The position numbers and the translations under genes are program-made. From positions 62,001-126,000 of the forward strand of contig JADLBC010000060.1 of assembly GCA_020847985.1 (NCBI GenBank): 64,000 nt of DNA, written 5' to 3'. Shown here in pieces: positions 36,501-45,785 of the stretch. Source of the stretch: Dehalococcoidia bacterium. GTDB taxonomy: Bacteria > Chloroflexota > Dehalococcoidia > Tepidiformales > Tepidiformaceae. Below the pieces are notes generated by a model. It worked only from the letters and a program-made list of their open reading frames with translations. It did not search any database and was not told the DNA's origin. Numbering within the stretch: position 1 is the stretch's first letter; each line of letters begins with the position of its first letter.

Positions 36501-38030
36501 CTACGGTTCCTTCGTTACGGGTGTTGCGCCGAGCGCCTCGGCGGCACGGGCGAGGTGGCCGCCCCGCGGCATCTTGCGGGGCTGCTCTTCTTTCTCGACC
36601 AGTCTCACCTTCAGCTTCACCGGGCGATGGAGCAAGCCCTCGGCCTGCTCTTCGATGAGCGGCCGGCAATCGTTGTCGACCTTCTGCATGTGCACGGGCA
36701 TGAAGAACCCGAGTTCAAGCTCGTCGCCATCCATCGCGATGACGCGGCACGAGCCGTTGAGCCACGCCCCCAGGCGCGGGTTCGCCATGCGGCAGGCTTC
36801 GTAGAGGTCCTTCAGGAAGCGCTCCTCGCGCGATACCGGGCCATCCGCGGCCGCAGCCGGCGGGGCTGCGGCGGAGCCGGCGGGAGGCCGTGGTCCGGCC
36901 GCGGGACGCCCATTCGCGGGCATCGCGACCGCCTGGGCTCCCGGCACCGCGGCCGGAACCGCGACGGGGAGCGGCCCCATCACCGCGGTGGCGCAGGCGA
37001 CTTCGAGTGGCACGGGATTCGCCGGGTCGAGGCGGAAGTCGGCGCTCGCGAGTTCCTGGATGGCGCGAACGATGTTGGCGGCGGCGTTCGCCGTCCCGAT
37101 CGCGGCCTCGGCGAGGCCCTGGAAGGGCGAGTCTTCGCGCACACGGCCGCGCAGCGCCTGGGGCAGGACGTCGCGGAGCACGTTGATGGTCTCGCGCGTG
37201 AAGCGAGCGATGTCGATGCCGTCCTCGCCGATTTCCCGGGCGATTTCGAGCGCGGTCGCGAGGTCGCTCTCGATAATCGCCGAGGCGAGCCGCTCGCTCC
37301 GCTCATCGTGCATGAGGCCGAGGGCGTCGAGCACTTCGTTGGTCGATGGCGTGGGCCCGTAGCGGGCGACGACCTGTTCGAGCAGGGTGACGGCGTCGCG
37401 CGCGCCGCCGCGCGACTGCACGGCGATCTGAAGCAGCCCCTGGTCGGGGATGTTGAACCCCTCCTCGGCCGCGATGTGGCGAAGGCGCGAGACCATGGCC
37501 TCGTTGGGGATACGGTGGAAGTCGTACCGCTGGCAGCGGGAGAGGACGGTCGCGGGCACTTCGTGGAGTTCAGTCGTGGCGAGGATGAAGATCGCGTGGG
37601 GAGGCGGCTCCTCCAGCGTCTTGAGCAGCGCGTTCCACGCCGGGTCCGTGAGCATGTGGACTTCGTCCAGGAGGTAGACCTTTTTGCGCATGTCGCTCGG
37701 GGCGAACGCGACGCGCTCGCGCAGTTCGCGAATGCTGTCGATGCCGCGGTTGCTGGCTGCGTCCATCTCGATGAGGTCCAGCGCGGAGCCGTTGGCGATG
37801 GCTTCGCAGGAAGGGCAGCGGTTGCAGGGTTCGCCACCGGCCAGGTTCGCGCAGTTCACCGCCCGGGCGAGAATGCGCGCTGTGGTCGTCTTCCCGGTGC
37901 CGCGGGGGCCGCTAAACAGGTAGGCGTGCACCACCTGCCCGGAGGCAAGCGCGTTTCGCAGGGTGGTCACGATGTGATCCTGCCCCACGACCTCGTCGAA
38001 GCCGCGCGGGCGCCATTTGCCGTAGAGCAC
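36501..38030 (-). CDS. dnaX: DNA polymerase III subunit gamma/tau
   Basis: DnaX forms the clamp-loader core. The 509-residue protein begins MLYGKWRPRGFDEVVGQ, with P-loop GPRGTGKTTTARILA, zinc module cysteines in CANLAGGEPCNRCPSC, Walker B LLDEVHMLT and the SRC motif LSRCQRYDF. Domain III and a Pro/Ala-rich linker (about 360-395) precede a C-terminal domain of about 110 residues. It starts at GTG 38030 with a GGGGGA ribosome-binding site and is first in the dnaX-ybaB-recR-recO-fmdB group. Confidence 0.96.
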   Translation of the reverse strand: MLYGKWRPRGFDEVVGQDHIVTTLRNALASGQVVHAYLFSGPRGTGKTTTARILARAVNCANLAGGEPCNRCPSCEAIANGSALDLIEMDAASNRGIDSIRELRERVAFAPSDMRKKVYLLDEVHMLTDPAWNALLKTLEEPPPHAIFILATTELHEVPATVLSRCQRYDFHRIPNEAMVSRLRHIAAEEGFNIPDQGLLQIAVQSRGGARDAVTLLEQVVARYGPTPSTNEVLDALGLMHDERSERLASAIIESDLATALEIAREIGEDGIDIARFTRETINVLRDVLPQALRGRVREDSPFQGLAEAAIGTANAAANIVRAIQELASADFRLDPANPVPLEVACATAVMGPLPVAVPAAVPGAQAVAMPANGRPAAGPRPPAGSAAAPPAAAADGPVSREERFLKDLYEACRMANPRLGAWLNGSCRVIAMDGDELELGFFMPVHMQKVDNDCRPLIEEQAEGLLHRPVKLKVRLVEKEEQPRKMPRGGHLARAAEALGATPVTKEP

Positions 38031-38058
38031 GATTCCCCCGGGACTGCCGTCTCACCAG

Positions 38059-38064
38059 ATTATA
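38059..38064 (-). promoter_or_regulatory. Consensus -10 TATAAT upstream of dnaX
   Basis: Minus-strand TATAAT lies 28 bases before the dnaX GTG, leaving a leader of about 20 bases. The -35 is weak (TCGAAC at 17 bases). This is the only perfect TATAAT I found in an intergenic region here. Confidence 0.5.
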
Positions 38065-38103
38065 GAACAGATGTGCAGGCGGTTCGACCGCCGACCGCGG
38101 CGC

Positions 38104-38571
38104 CTAGTGGTGGTGAACCGTCCCCGCGCCGCCGAGGTAGTGCTCCTCGCGGATGCGCATGCGGGCCTCTTCCTCGCCGCCGTTCACATGGTCATGGCCG
38201 CAGAGGTGGAGAATGCCGTGGACGAGCAGGTGCGCCATCTCGGCGGCGAGCGGATGTCCCACGGCGTCGGCCTGGCGCTGCGCCGTCGGCAGCGAAATGG
38301 CGATGTCGCCGAGGAAGGGCTCGGTATCGCCGCCCTCGATGAAGTCGTCGCCCTCATCCGGGAAGGAGAGGACGTCGGTGGGCTCGTCGTTGCCGAGGAA
38401 CTGCGCGTTGAGGTCGCGGATCTCTTCGTCGTCGACAATGACGACGGCGAGGCCGGTGCCCTCCGCAATGTCCTCTCCCGCCATCACCAGCCGGGCAAGC
38501 TGCTCCAGCGCATCGAGATCCAGCCCCGGCGCATCGAGTTCGAGTTCGACCGTGATGTCGTAGCCGGGCAC
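38104..38571 (-). CDS. ybeY: Endoribonuclease YbeY
   Basis: YbeY is a single-strand endoribonuclease needed for 16S rRNA maturation and ribosome quality control. The 155-residue protein has NDEPTDVLSFP, LGDIAIS and the metal motif HGILHLCGHDH. It lies 4 bases after nuoN, so it is read from the complex I operon unless an internal promoter exists. The C-terminus ends with three His residues (VHHH). Confidence 0.95.
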   Translation of the reverse strand: MPGYDITVELELDAPGLDLDALEQLARLVMAGEDIAEGTGLAVVIVDDEEIRDLNAQFLGNDEPTDVLSFPDEGDDFIEGGDTEPFLGDIAISLPTAQRQADAVGHPLAAEMAHLLVHGILHLCGHDHVNGGEEEARMRIREEHYLGGAGTVHHH

Positions 38572-38575
38572 TCGG

Positions 38576-40045
38576 CTACTTCGTCAGCACTTCGGCGGCG
38601 TCGCGGGCGGCGGACATCAGCGGCATGGGGATGATCGAGAACACCAGCACGCCGAGCGTCGCCGCGCCCAGCGAAAGGCTGATGGACGGCGACGTCGGGA
38701 CGCGTTCGGTCGATTCATCGCCACCGGTGAACAGCTGCCGCGCCACGCCCAGGTAGTAGTAGGCGGAGACGACGCTGTTGAGCACACCGATGATTACGAG
38801 CCAGCCAAGGTCCGCGCGGATGCCGGCGTTGAAGATGTAGAGCTTCGCCCAGAAGCCCACGGTGGGCGGGATGCCCGTGAGCGAGACCAGGCAGAACGCA
38901 AGGCCGAGTGCGAGCACCGGCGAACGCCGCCACATGCCCGCGTAATCCTTGATCTGGTCGCTGCCGATGCGCTGGGAAATCGCAATAACGGCGACGAACG
39001 CTCCGAGGTTCGTGAACGCATAGGCGGCCACGAAGAGGAGGACGCCGCTGGCGCCGAGCGTGAAGCGCTCATCGCCGCCGGAGACGGCCGCGAGCCCGAT
39101 GAGGAAGTTGCCGGCCTGGGCGATGGACGAGTAGCCGAGCATGCGCTTGATGTCGGTCTGGGAGACGGCCATCACGTTCCCGAGGGTCATGGAGACGGCG
39201 GCCAGGATGGCGAAGATCATCGACCAGTCGTCGCTGAGCAGGTCGGCGCCCAGGGCGACGATGAACACCCGCACGACGACCGCGAAGGCGGCACCCTTCG
39301 AACCAACGGAGAGGAAGGCGGCGACGGGTGTCGGTGCGCCCTGGTAGACGTCCGGGACCCACATCTGGAAGGGAACGACGGCCATCTTGAAGCCGAACCC
39401 GGCCATCAGCAGGACCATCGCGAGCACGAGCAGGCCGCGGTTGGCCTCCGCCTCGGGCGACGCGACGTAAGCGCCGATGCCGTCGAGAAGCGTCGTGCCG
39501 GTGGCGCCGTAGAGCAGCGCCATGCCGTAGAGCAGCAGCGACGATGCGACCGCGCCCACGAGAAGGTACTTGATGCCCGCTTCGCTGGAGCGCTTGTCCT
39601 TGCCCCAGCCCGCGAGGATGTACTGCGGGATGGAGGAGAGTTCGAGCGAAAGGAAGATCGTGATCAGGTCCCGCGAAGCGGAGAGGAACATGAGCCCCGA
39701 GCAAACCGTCATCACGAGGGCGTAGTACTCGCCCTGGCCACGCCCTTCGCGGTTCACCCAGTCGATCGAGGCGAGTACCACCGTGGCCGTGATGCCCACG
39801 AACACGAAGTAGAAGAAGGCCGAGTACTGGTCGAGCGAGAACGTGCCGTCGAACGTCGTGATGTCGGCGGGCGCGAAATCGCGGCCGACCCAGGAGACCG
39901 TCCAGAGGGCGGAGACGATGAGGCCGAAGAGGGCGATGAACGGGAGCATGCGCCGATGCTGCGGCATGAGCGCGTCCACCACGAGGATGAGGCCGGCGGC
40001 CCCGAGGACGGAAAGCTGCGGCCCGACCGTATCGATGCCGTTCAT
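38576..40045 (-). CDS. nuoN: NADH-quinone oxidoreductase subunit N
   Basis: This 489-residue antiporter-like membrane subunit of complex I has about 14 transmembrane segments. It contains SLELSSIPQYILAGWGK (TM5 region with the conserved Glu) and the KxxxG-type lysine in SEAGIKYLLVGAVASS. The start ATG at 40045 overlaps the nuoM stop (ATGA). Confidence 0.95.
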   Translation of the reverse strand: MNGIDTVGPQLSVLGAAGLILVVDALMPQHRRMLPFIALFGLIVSALWTVSWVGRDFAPADITTFDGTFSLDQYSAFFYFVFVGITATVVLASIDWVNREGRGQGEYYALVMTVCSGLMFLSASRDLITIFLSLELSSIPQYILAGWGKDKRSSEAGIKYLLVGAVASSLLLYGMALLYGATGTTLLDGIGAYVASPEAEANRGLLVLAMVLLMAGFGFKMAVVPFQMWVPDVYQGAPTPVAAFLSVGSKGAAFAVVVRVFIVALGADLLSDDWSMIFAILAAVSMTLGNVMAVSQTDIKRMLGYSSIAQAGNFLIGLAAVSGGDERFTLGASGVLLFVAAYAFTNLGAFVAVIAISQRIGSDQIKDYAGMWRRSPVLALGLAFCLVSLTGIPPTVGFWAKLYIFNAGIRADLGWLVIIGVLNSVVSAYYYLGVARQLFTGGDESTERVPTSPSISLSLGAATLGVLVFSIIPMPLMSAARDAAEVLTK

Positions 40046-41505
40046 GCGGGCAACCTCTGCACGATCGGGTCCAGCGCCGGGCCAATCATGTCCATCATGA
40101 GGGCCGGGTAGACGCCGAGGAGAATCACGGAAGCGGCGAGCCCGAGGACGACGGCGTGCTCCCACCATGCTTTCGCATCGGTGAGGCCGTCCCAGTCGTG
40201 GCGGACAGGCCCGAACATGGTGCGCTGCATCGTCCAGAGGATGTAGCCGGCGGAGAGCACGACGCCGCCGAGGGAGAGCAGCACGGCCCATTCGTACCGT
40301 TCGAAGCTGCCGAGGAACACGGTCACTTCGGCGACGAAACCGGCGAGCGCGGGCAGCCCGAGGCTCGCGAAGCCCGCGAACACCAGGCCCGTGGCGATCA
40401 GCGGCATCTGGCGGGCGAGGCCCCCGAGCCGCGCGATTTCACGCGTGTGCGTGCGTTCGTACATCAGCCCGACGGAGGTGAAGAGCATGCCCGTGACGAC
40501 GCCGTGGGCGAGCATCTGATAGGTCGCTCCCATCATGCTCTCCTTGCCCATGGCGCCAATGCCGAGCAGGACCAGGCCCATGTGGCTGACGGACGAGTAG
40601 GCGATGAGCCGCTTCACGTCCGTCTGGCGGAGGGTGACGAAGGCGCCGTAGAGGACGCTGAATGCACCGATCCCGGCAAGCCACACGCTGTAGTCGTCGG
40701 CCGTGGCCGGGAGGATGGAAACGCACATCCGGATGAGGCCGTAGCCGCCCATCTTGAGGAGCACGCCGGCGAGCATGACGGAGACGGCCGTGGGGGCGTC
40801 GCCGTGGGCATCGGGCAGCCAGGTGTGCAGCGGCACAATCGGCAGCTTCACGGCAAACCCGATGAACAGGAAGAGGAACACCCAGCTCAGGGGGAAGATG
40901 GCGTCCTTGATTTCGCTCTGCGAGAGCACCTCGATGTCGAAGGTGTTCGCGCTAAACGCGAGGGCGAGGATGCCCAGCAGCATGAACGCCGAACCCGCGA
41001 TCGTGTAGAGCACGAACTTGGTCGCGGAGTACTCCTTGCGGCCCGACCCCCAGATCGCGATGAGCAGGAACATCGGGAAGAGCTCCAGCTCCCAGAAGAG
41101 GAAGAACAGCATGAAGTCGACGGACACGAACACGCCGATGACGGACGTCGACAGGAGCATCAGCATCGCGAAGTAGAGGCGCGGCCGCAGCTTGATGCTG
41201 AACGACACGAGCACGGCCGCGACGGTGAGGAACGTCGTCAGGAGAACGAGCGGCATGCTCAGGCCATCGACACCGAGGTGGTAGCGCAGCTCAAATTGGC
41301 CGATATCGACCCACTTGTTGTTCTCGACGAGCTGGTAGCCGCTCGCGTGGATATCGAAGCCGGCGAAAAGCACGAGGGAATACGCGAGCCCGGCGAGCGC
41401 GAACAGGAGCGCGACGTACTTCGCGTTCTGCTCCTGCTGCTGCGGCAGGAGCATGATGATCGCCGCGGCAACGACGGGGAGGAAGGTCACGATGGTCAGA
41501 TCCAT
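40042..41505 (-). CDS. nuoM: NADH-quinone oxidoreductase subunit M
   Basis: This 487-residue antiporter-like proton-pumping subunit has the conserved Glu in FLFWELELFPMFLLI and the lysine-bearing segments EYSATKFVLYTIAGSA and VKLPIVPLHTWLPDAHG. It lies between nuoL (9-base gap) and nuoN (4-base overlap). Confidence 0.96.
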   Translation of the reverse strand: MDLTIVTFLPVVAAAIIMLLPQQQEQNAKYVALLFALAGLAYSLVLFAGFDIHASGYQLVENNKWVDIGQFELRYHLGVDGLSMPLVLLTTFLTVAAVLVSFSIKLRPRLYFAMLMLLSTSVIGVFVSVDFMLFFLFWELELFPMFLLIAIWGSGRKEYSATKFVLYTIAGSAFMLLGILALAFSANTFDIEVLSQSEIKDAIFPLSWVFLFLFIGFAVKLPIVPLHTWLPDAHGDAPTAVSVMLAGVLLKMGGYGLIRMCVSILPATADDYSVWLAGIGAFSVLYGAFVTLRQTDVKRLIAYSSVSHMGLVLLGIGAMGKESMMGATYQMLAHGVVTGMLFTSVGLMYERTHTREIARLGGLARQMPLIATGLVFAGFASLGLPALAGFVAEVTVFLGSFERYEWAVLLSLGGVVLSAGYILWTMQRTMFGPVRHDWDGLTDAKAWWEHAVVLGLAASVILLGVYPALMMDMIGPALDPIVQRLPA

Positions 41506-41514
41506 GGCGGCCTC

Positions 41515-43470
41515 CTACAGCGGGTTCGCCGTGTACACGGCAAGAACGAGGACGATGACACCGGCGGCGACGCCGAGGCCGTAGGTTTGGAGCTGGCCCG
41601 TCTGGATGACGCGCAGCCGAGTGCTGAGCTGGCGGGTGACCCGCGCACCCCCGTTCAGGAGGCCGTCGATGACGTAGATGTCGTTCAGCTGCAGCAGGCG
41701 GTTCCAGCCCTTCTGGAGGATGTTCCGGACGATGAGGTCCTCGTAGAGCTTGTCCATGTAGAACTTGTTTTCGAAGACGATGGCGAACGGCGCGAAGCCG
41801 TCGCGGATCGATTTCGAGGTCACGTACTGCTTGTAGTAGATCGCCCAGGCGAGCCCGATGCCCGCAATGGCGACGGCGCTGGAGCTGAGGGCGATGCCCC
41901 ATGAGAACGTGCTGCCGTGTTCGTGCACCGCCGGGAGCGCGCCGTTGATGAGGTCCGCGAACATGTGGTCGTAGGCGAACCAGCCCGCCGCGATGGAGGG
42001 CACGGCCAGCACGATCAGCGGGCCCTTCATGTTCCAGGGCGATTCGTGCGGGTGCTTCGGGTCGCCGTGGAAATGGTTGTCCGGGTCATGATGGTCGACG
42101 GGCTCGCCGCCTTTGTATTCGCCATAGAAGGTGAGGAAGATGGCGCGGAACATGTAGAAGGCGGTCATGAAGGCGACGACGAAGGCGCAGGCCCAGAGGC
42201 CCGTGTTCTCGCGCCAGGCATCGAGCAGGATCTCGTCCTTCGACCAGAAACCGGCGAGCGGGAAGATGCCCGAGAGGCTGAGCGAGCCGATGACGAACGT
42301 CCAGAAGGTGACGGGCATGTGCTGGCGCAGGCCGCCCATCTTCCGCATGTCGAAGGTGTTCGTGCTGTGGTTCACGGAGCCGCTGCCGAGGAAGAGCAGG
42401 GCCTTGAAGAACGCGTGCGTGAAGAGGTGGAAGATGGCGGCCACGTACCCGAGCGCACCGAGCGCCAGCATCATGTAGCCGAGCTGGCTGATGGTGGAGT
42501 AGGCGAGCACGCGCTTGAAGTCGGTCTGCACCATCGCGATGCAGGCGGCCATGATCGCGGTGATGGCGCCGATCCAGGCGACGACCTCGCGCGCATCGGT
42601 GGAGACTTCGAACACCGGGAAGAAGCGAGCGACCAGGTACACGCCGGCCGCGACCATCGTGGCCGCGTGGATGAGCGCGGAGACCGGCGTCGGGCCTTCC
42701 ATGGCGTCGGGGAGCCAGACCTGCAGCGGGAACTGCGCGGACTTGCCGGCCGCGCCCGCGAAGATGCCGAGTGCGAACCAGGTGATGACCCACGCCTCCA
42801 GGTGGCCGCTCTCGGCGAGCTCCTGGATGCCCGCGACATCGAACGTGCCACCCTTCGTCCAGATGAGCAGCATGCCCGCGAGCAGGCCAAGGTCGCCGAT
42901 GCGGGTGACGATGAACGCTTTCTTGGCGGCGGCCGCGGCGCTCGGCTTGTGGAACCAGAAGCCGATGAGCAGGTAGCTGCTCAGGCCCACGAGCTCCCAG
43001 AAGATGAAGATCTGGAAGAGGTTGTCGGCGAGCACGAGGCCGAGCATCGAGGTGGTGAACAGGCACATGTGCGCGAAGTAGCGCCCATAGCCGGGGTCTC
43101 CGGACATGTAACCAGTCGAGTAGATCTGGACGAGCGTCGAGACCGTCGTCACGACCACGAGCATGACAGCGGTGAGGCCATCGAGCCGGACGCCGAGCGG
43201 CACCGTCAGCTTCCCGGCGGTATACCACTCATGCGTGTACTGGCGGATGCCGCCGTCGGCGTCGATCGCGTTGAAAAGCGCGAAGTAGCTCAGCGCGCAG
43301 GCCGTGCCGACCGCGGCGATGGCGATATAGCCCGCGATCCCCGGGACCTTGCGGAACGAGAGGACGATGAGCCCCCAGCCCACCAGGGGGGCGAGGAGGA
43401 TCGCCCAGAGCATGGGCTCTTTGATGGTGGGAATGGCGGCCGCGTGGGCGGGCTCGGCGAGGAACAGCAT
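41515..43470 (-). CDS. nuoL: NADH-quinone oxidoreductase subunit L
   Basis: This 651-residue membrane subunit has the antiporter core (FIFWELVGLSSYLLIGFWFH with the key Glu; KSAQFPLQVWLPDAMEGPTPVS with the Lys/HTWLPDAM-like motif) and a C-terminal extension ending in a lateral helix and final TM segment. It starts only 3 bases after the stop of the 65-residue protein gene. Confidence 0.96.
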   Translation of the reverse strand: MLFLAEPAHAAAIPTIKEPMLWAILLAPLVGWGLIVLSFRKVPGIAGYIAIAAVGTACALSYFALFNAIDADGGIRQYTHEWYTAGKLTVPLGVRLDGLTAVMLVVVTTVSTLVQIYSTGYMSGDPGYGRYFAHMCLFTTSMLGLVLADNLFQIFIFWELVGLSSYLLIGFWFHKPSAAAAAKKAFIVTRIGDLGLLAGMLLIWTKGGTFDVAGIQELAESGHLEAWVITWFALGIFAGAAGKSAQFPLQVWLPDAMEGPTPVSALIHAATMVAAGVYLVARFFPVFEVSTDAREVVAWIGAITAIMAACIAMVQTDFKRVLAYSTISQLGYMMLALGALGYVAAIFHLFTHAFFKALLFLGSGSVNHSTNTFDMRKMGGLRQHMPVTFWTFVIGSLSLSGIFPLAGFWSKDEILLDAWRENTGLWACAFVVAFMTAFYMFRAIFLTFYGEYKGGEPVDHHDPDNHFHGDPKHPHESPWNMKGPLIVLAVPSIAAGWFAYDHMFADLINGALPAVHEHGSTFSWGIALSSSAVAIAGIGLAWAIYYKQYVTSKSIRDGFAPFAIVFENKFYMDKLYEDLIVRNILQKGWNRLLQLNDIYVIDGLLNGGARVTRQLSTRLRVIQTGQLQTYGLGVAAGVIVLVLAVYTANPL

Positions 43471-43473
43471 CGG

Positions 43474-43671
43474 CTAGATCTTCCTCAGGATCTCACGGGC
43501 AACGTGTGCCTTGCCCGTGGGGACGTACAGCGTGCGCGCGTCGCGCATGGAGGCCTTCTCTCCCTTGCCGACCGGCGGGATGACTCGCACCGAGAGCCCT
43601 TCGGCGGCGAACAGCTCGCGCCAGGTCTCGGCCACGTAGCCGTTGCGGACGTTCATGAATTCGACCCACAT
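43474..43671 (-). CDS. Small DUF2007-like protein inserted between nuoK and nuoL
   Basis: The 65-residue product starts MWVEFMNVRNGYVAETWREL and has a single compact alpha/beta pattern: a helix ending LFAAEGLSV, then a strand RTLYVPTGKAHVAREIL. This resembles the short putative signal-transducing proteins of the DUF2007 type (my inference from pattern only). It has no membrane segment. The gaps to nuoK (7 bases) and nuoL (3 bases) show that it is part of the operon. It is not a known complex I subunit. Confidence 0.65.
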   Translation of the reverse strand: MWVEFMNVRNGYVAETWRELFAAEGLSVRVIPPVGKGEKASMRDARTLYVPTGKAHVAREILRKI

Positions 43672-43678
43672 ACGCTTC

Positions 43679-44011
43679 CTACGACTTCAGGAGGTTGATC
43701 TGGTCGACGTCGACGGTCTCGCGGTTGCGGTAGACCGACATCGCGAGGGCGAGGGCGACGGCCGCCTCGGCAGCGGCGACCGTGATGATGAAGGCGACGA
43801 ACGTCTGCCCGGCGATCGGGCGGTCGCTCTCGCTGAAGCGCGAGAACGTGAGGAGGGTGAGGTTCACGGCGTTGAGCATGAGTTCGACACCCATGAGCAC
43901 GCCGATGGCGTTGCGCTTGCCGAGGGCGATCATCAGCCCGAGGCAGAAGAGCAGCGCCCCCACCGTAAGGAAGTGCTCGATACCGACCGAGGCGAGAAAG
44001 AGCGTGCTCAT
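43679..44011 (-). CDS. nuoK: NADH-quinone oxidoreductase subunit K
   Basis: This 110-residue, three-helix membrane subunit has the conserved Glu residues in MGVELMLNAVNL and AAAEAAVALAL. Length is typical. The start ATG overlaps the nuoJ stop. Confidence 0.95.
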   Translation of the reverse strand: MSTLFLASVGIEHFLTVGALLFCLGLMIALGKRNAIGVLMGVELMLNAVNLTLLTFSRFSESDRPIAGQTFVAFIITVAAAEAAVALALAMSVYRNRETVDVDQINLLKS

Positions 44012-44523
44012 GCGAGGGCATCCTCCGCTTCTTCCTCAGCCGTGCGGGCGAGCATGATCGAACCCACAAGCGCCGCCGTCAGGAGCACGGAGGCGATTTC
44101 GAACGGCAACACCCAGGACGTCAGCAGCGCCTCGCCGAGCGCCTCGGGTGCCAGGGCGGGCGATTCCGAGACCGTCTTCCAGTTCGTATCGTTGATGACG
44201 AAGAGGAAGACCGCGGCGAGCGCGACGGCGAGGAGCGCGCCCACCGGAAAGGCTTTCGTTTCGCCGTTATCGCGGCCGGCGCGGGGCGTGAGCAGGATCG
44301 CGAAGAGCAGAAGCACCGAAATCGCGCCCACATAGATGATGACCTGCGCCATCGCCAGGAACTCGGCCGAGAGCAGCACGAAGTGACCGGCGACGCCGAT
44401 GAAGGCGAGGATGAGGAAGAGTACGGCGTGCAGCAGGTTGCGTGACACGAGCACGCCACCCGCCGCCACCAGTGTCACGGCAGCGAGCAGCCAAAAGGCG
44501 ACGACCGGTCCGGAGCCGTCCAT
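44008..44523 (-). CDS. nuoJ: NADH-quinone oxidoreductase subunit J
   Basis: This 171-residue, five-helix subunit has RNLLHAVLFLILAFIGVAG and AMAQVIIYVGAISVLLLFA, the latter containing the pi-bulge helix conserved in NuoJ. It directly follows nuoH (TGATG overlap), with no nuoI between them. Confidence 0.95.
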   Translation of the reverse strand: MDGSGPVVAFWLLAAVTLVAAGGVLVSRNLLHAVLFLILAFIGVAGHFVLLSAEFLAMAQVIIYVGAISVLLLFAILLTPRAGRDNGETKAFPVGALLAVALAAVFLFVINDTNWKTVSESPALAPEALGEALLTSWVLPFEIASVLLTAALVGSIMLARTAEEEAEDALA

Positions 44524-45785
44524 CAGCGCACCTCCCGCCCGACCGGGACGTAGCCGCCGGCCTCTTTCACCAGGCGTGGCTTCGTCGGGTGGTTCTCCGG
44601 CTTGTAACCGAGGAAGCGCGCCCAGGCGTAGATGATGGCCGCGGCGCTGGCGAAGTTCACGATCATGAAGAGGAAGAGGAACACCTGCTTCGAATCGAAC
44701 GCGTCGACCCAGAGCATGCGTTCCGTGGCCACGAGCAGCAGGTTCGCGAGCGCGACCGGAAGCATGAACTTCCAGGCGAACGCCATCAGCTGGTCGATGC
44801 GCAGGCGCGGGAGCGTGCCGCGGGTCCAGATGAAGATCATGTAGAAGAGGTGCGTCTTCGCCACCAGCAGGAGCCACGGCGGGACGATCTTGTCGAGCCC
44901 GAACATGGACCAGCCGCCCAGGAAGACGGTCGCGGCGAAGGCCGACGCGGCGAGCGCGTAGCCGATGTCCATGCCGTAGAAAAGGCCCCACTTCATTCCC
45001 GAGTACTCCGTGAGGTACCCGGCGACGATTTCCGACTCCGCCTCGGCAATGTCGGTGGGCGTGCGGTTCAGCTCGGCGCTCACGCAGATGAAGTAGATGA
45101 CGAACGCGACCGGCATGAGCATGCCGACCCAGATGTCCCACTCCTTCTGCCAGAGCACCATGCCCTGCAGGCTGAGCGTGTCCGTGAAGAGCACGACGCC
45201 CAACATCGCGAGCACGAGCGGCACTTCGTAGGAAATCGACATCGCGACGATGCGCATGGCGCCGAAGAGGCTGTACTTGTTGTTGCCGCTCCAGCCCGCC
45301 ATGAACGCCGCGAGCACCGGCAGCGAGGACACAGCGAGGTAGTAGAGGAGCGCCACGTTTACGTTCGCGACGATCATCCGCGGGCCGAAGGGGATGACCG
45401 CGAACAGGAGTACCGCGGGGGCCACGAAGACCACCGGCGCCAGGTTCATGATGATCGTGTCGGCCGTCTTCGGCGTGAGCGCCTCTTTCTGCATCAGCTT
45501 GATCGCGTCGGCGATGGGCTGGATGAGGCCGAAGGGGCCCACGCGGTTCGGCCCGAGCCGTGACTGGATACGGCCGATCAGCTTCCGTTCGCCGTAGACG
45601 CCGACGTAGAGCTGCGACGGCAGGACGAAGATGAGGAAGCTGGCGATGAAGCCGATGAGCGGCCCGAGGATGTAGGCAAGCTCGGAGCTGATGTTGTCGC
45701 CCACGAAGTCCAACAGCGGGTTTGTGAGATTCGACAGGTCGCGGATGTCGTACCAGTGGTCGGTGAGCAGCATGGGAAGTGCCAT
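44523..45785 (-). CDS. nuoH: NADH-quinone oxidoreductase subunit H
   Basis: This 420-residue subunit forms the quinone-channel and E-channel region with about eight transmembrane helices. Hallmarks are ERKLIGRIQSRLGPNRVGP, the acidic loop AELNRTPTDIAEAESEIVAGY and RGTLPRLRIDQLM. Its start overlaps the nuoD stop by one base. Confidence 0.96.
   Translation of the reverse strand: MALPMLLTDHWYDIRDLSNLTNPLLDFVGDNISSELAYILGPLIGFIASFLIFVLPSQLYVGVYGERKLIGRIQSRLGPNRVGPFGLIQPIADAIKLMQKEALTPKTADTIIMNLAPVVFVAPAVLLFAVIPFGPRMIVANVNVALLYYLAVSSLPVLAAFMAGWSGNNKYSLFGAMRIVAMSISYEVPLVLAMLGVVLFTDTLSLQGMVLWQKEWDIWVGMLMPVAFVIYFICVSAELNRTPTDIAEAESEIVAGYLTEYSGMKWGLFYGMDIGYALAASAFAATVFLGGWSMFGLDKIVPPWLLLVAKTHLFYMIFIWTRGTLPRLRIDQLMAFAWKFMLPVALANLLLVATERMLWVDAFDSKQVFLFLFMIVNFASAAAIIYAWARFLGYKPENHPTKPRLVKEAGGYVPVGREVR

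Noticed and set aside
36045-38342. Plus-strand open frame across ybaB, dnaX and the ybeY end
   Set aside because: It lies antisense to three recognisable genes, has low-complexity Gly/Arg/Asp content and no start with a ribosome-binding site.
41515-43470. NuoL/M/N as subunits of an Mrp antiporter or hydrogenase
   Set aside because: nuoA, C, D, H, J and K are next to them in the standard order, so complex I is the better reading. The missing nuoB/nuoI is reported as a finding instead.
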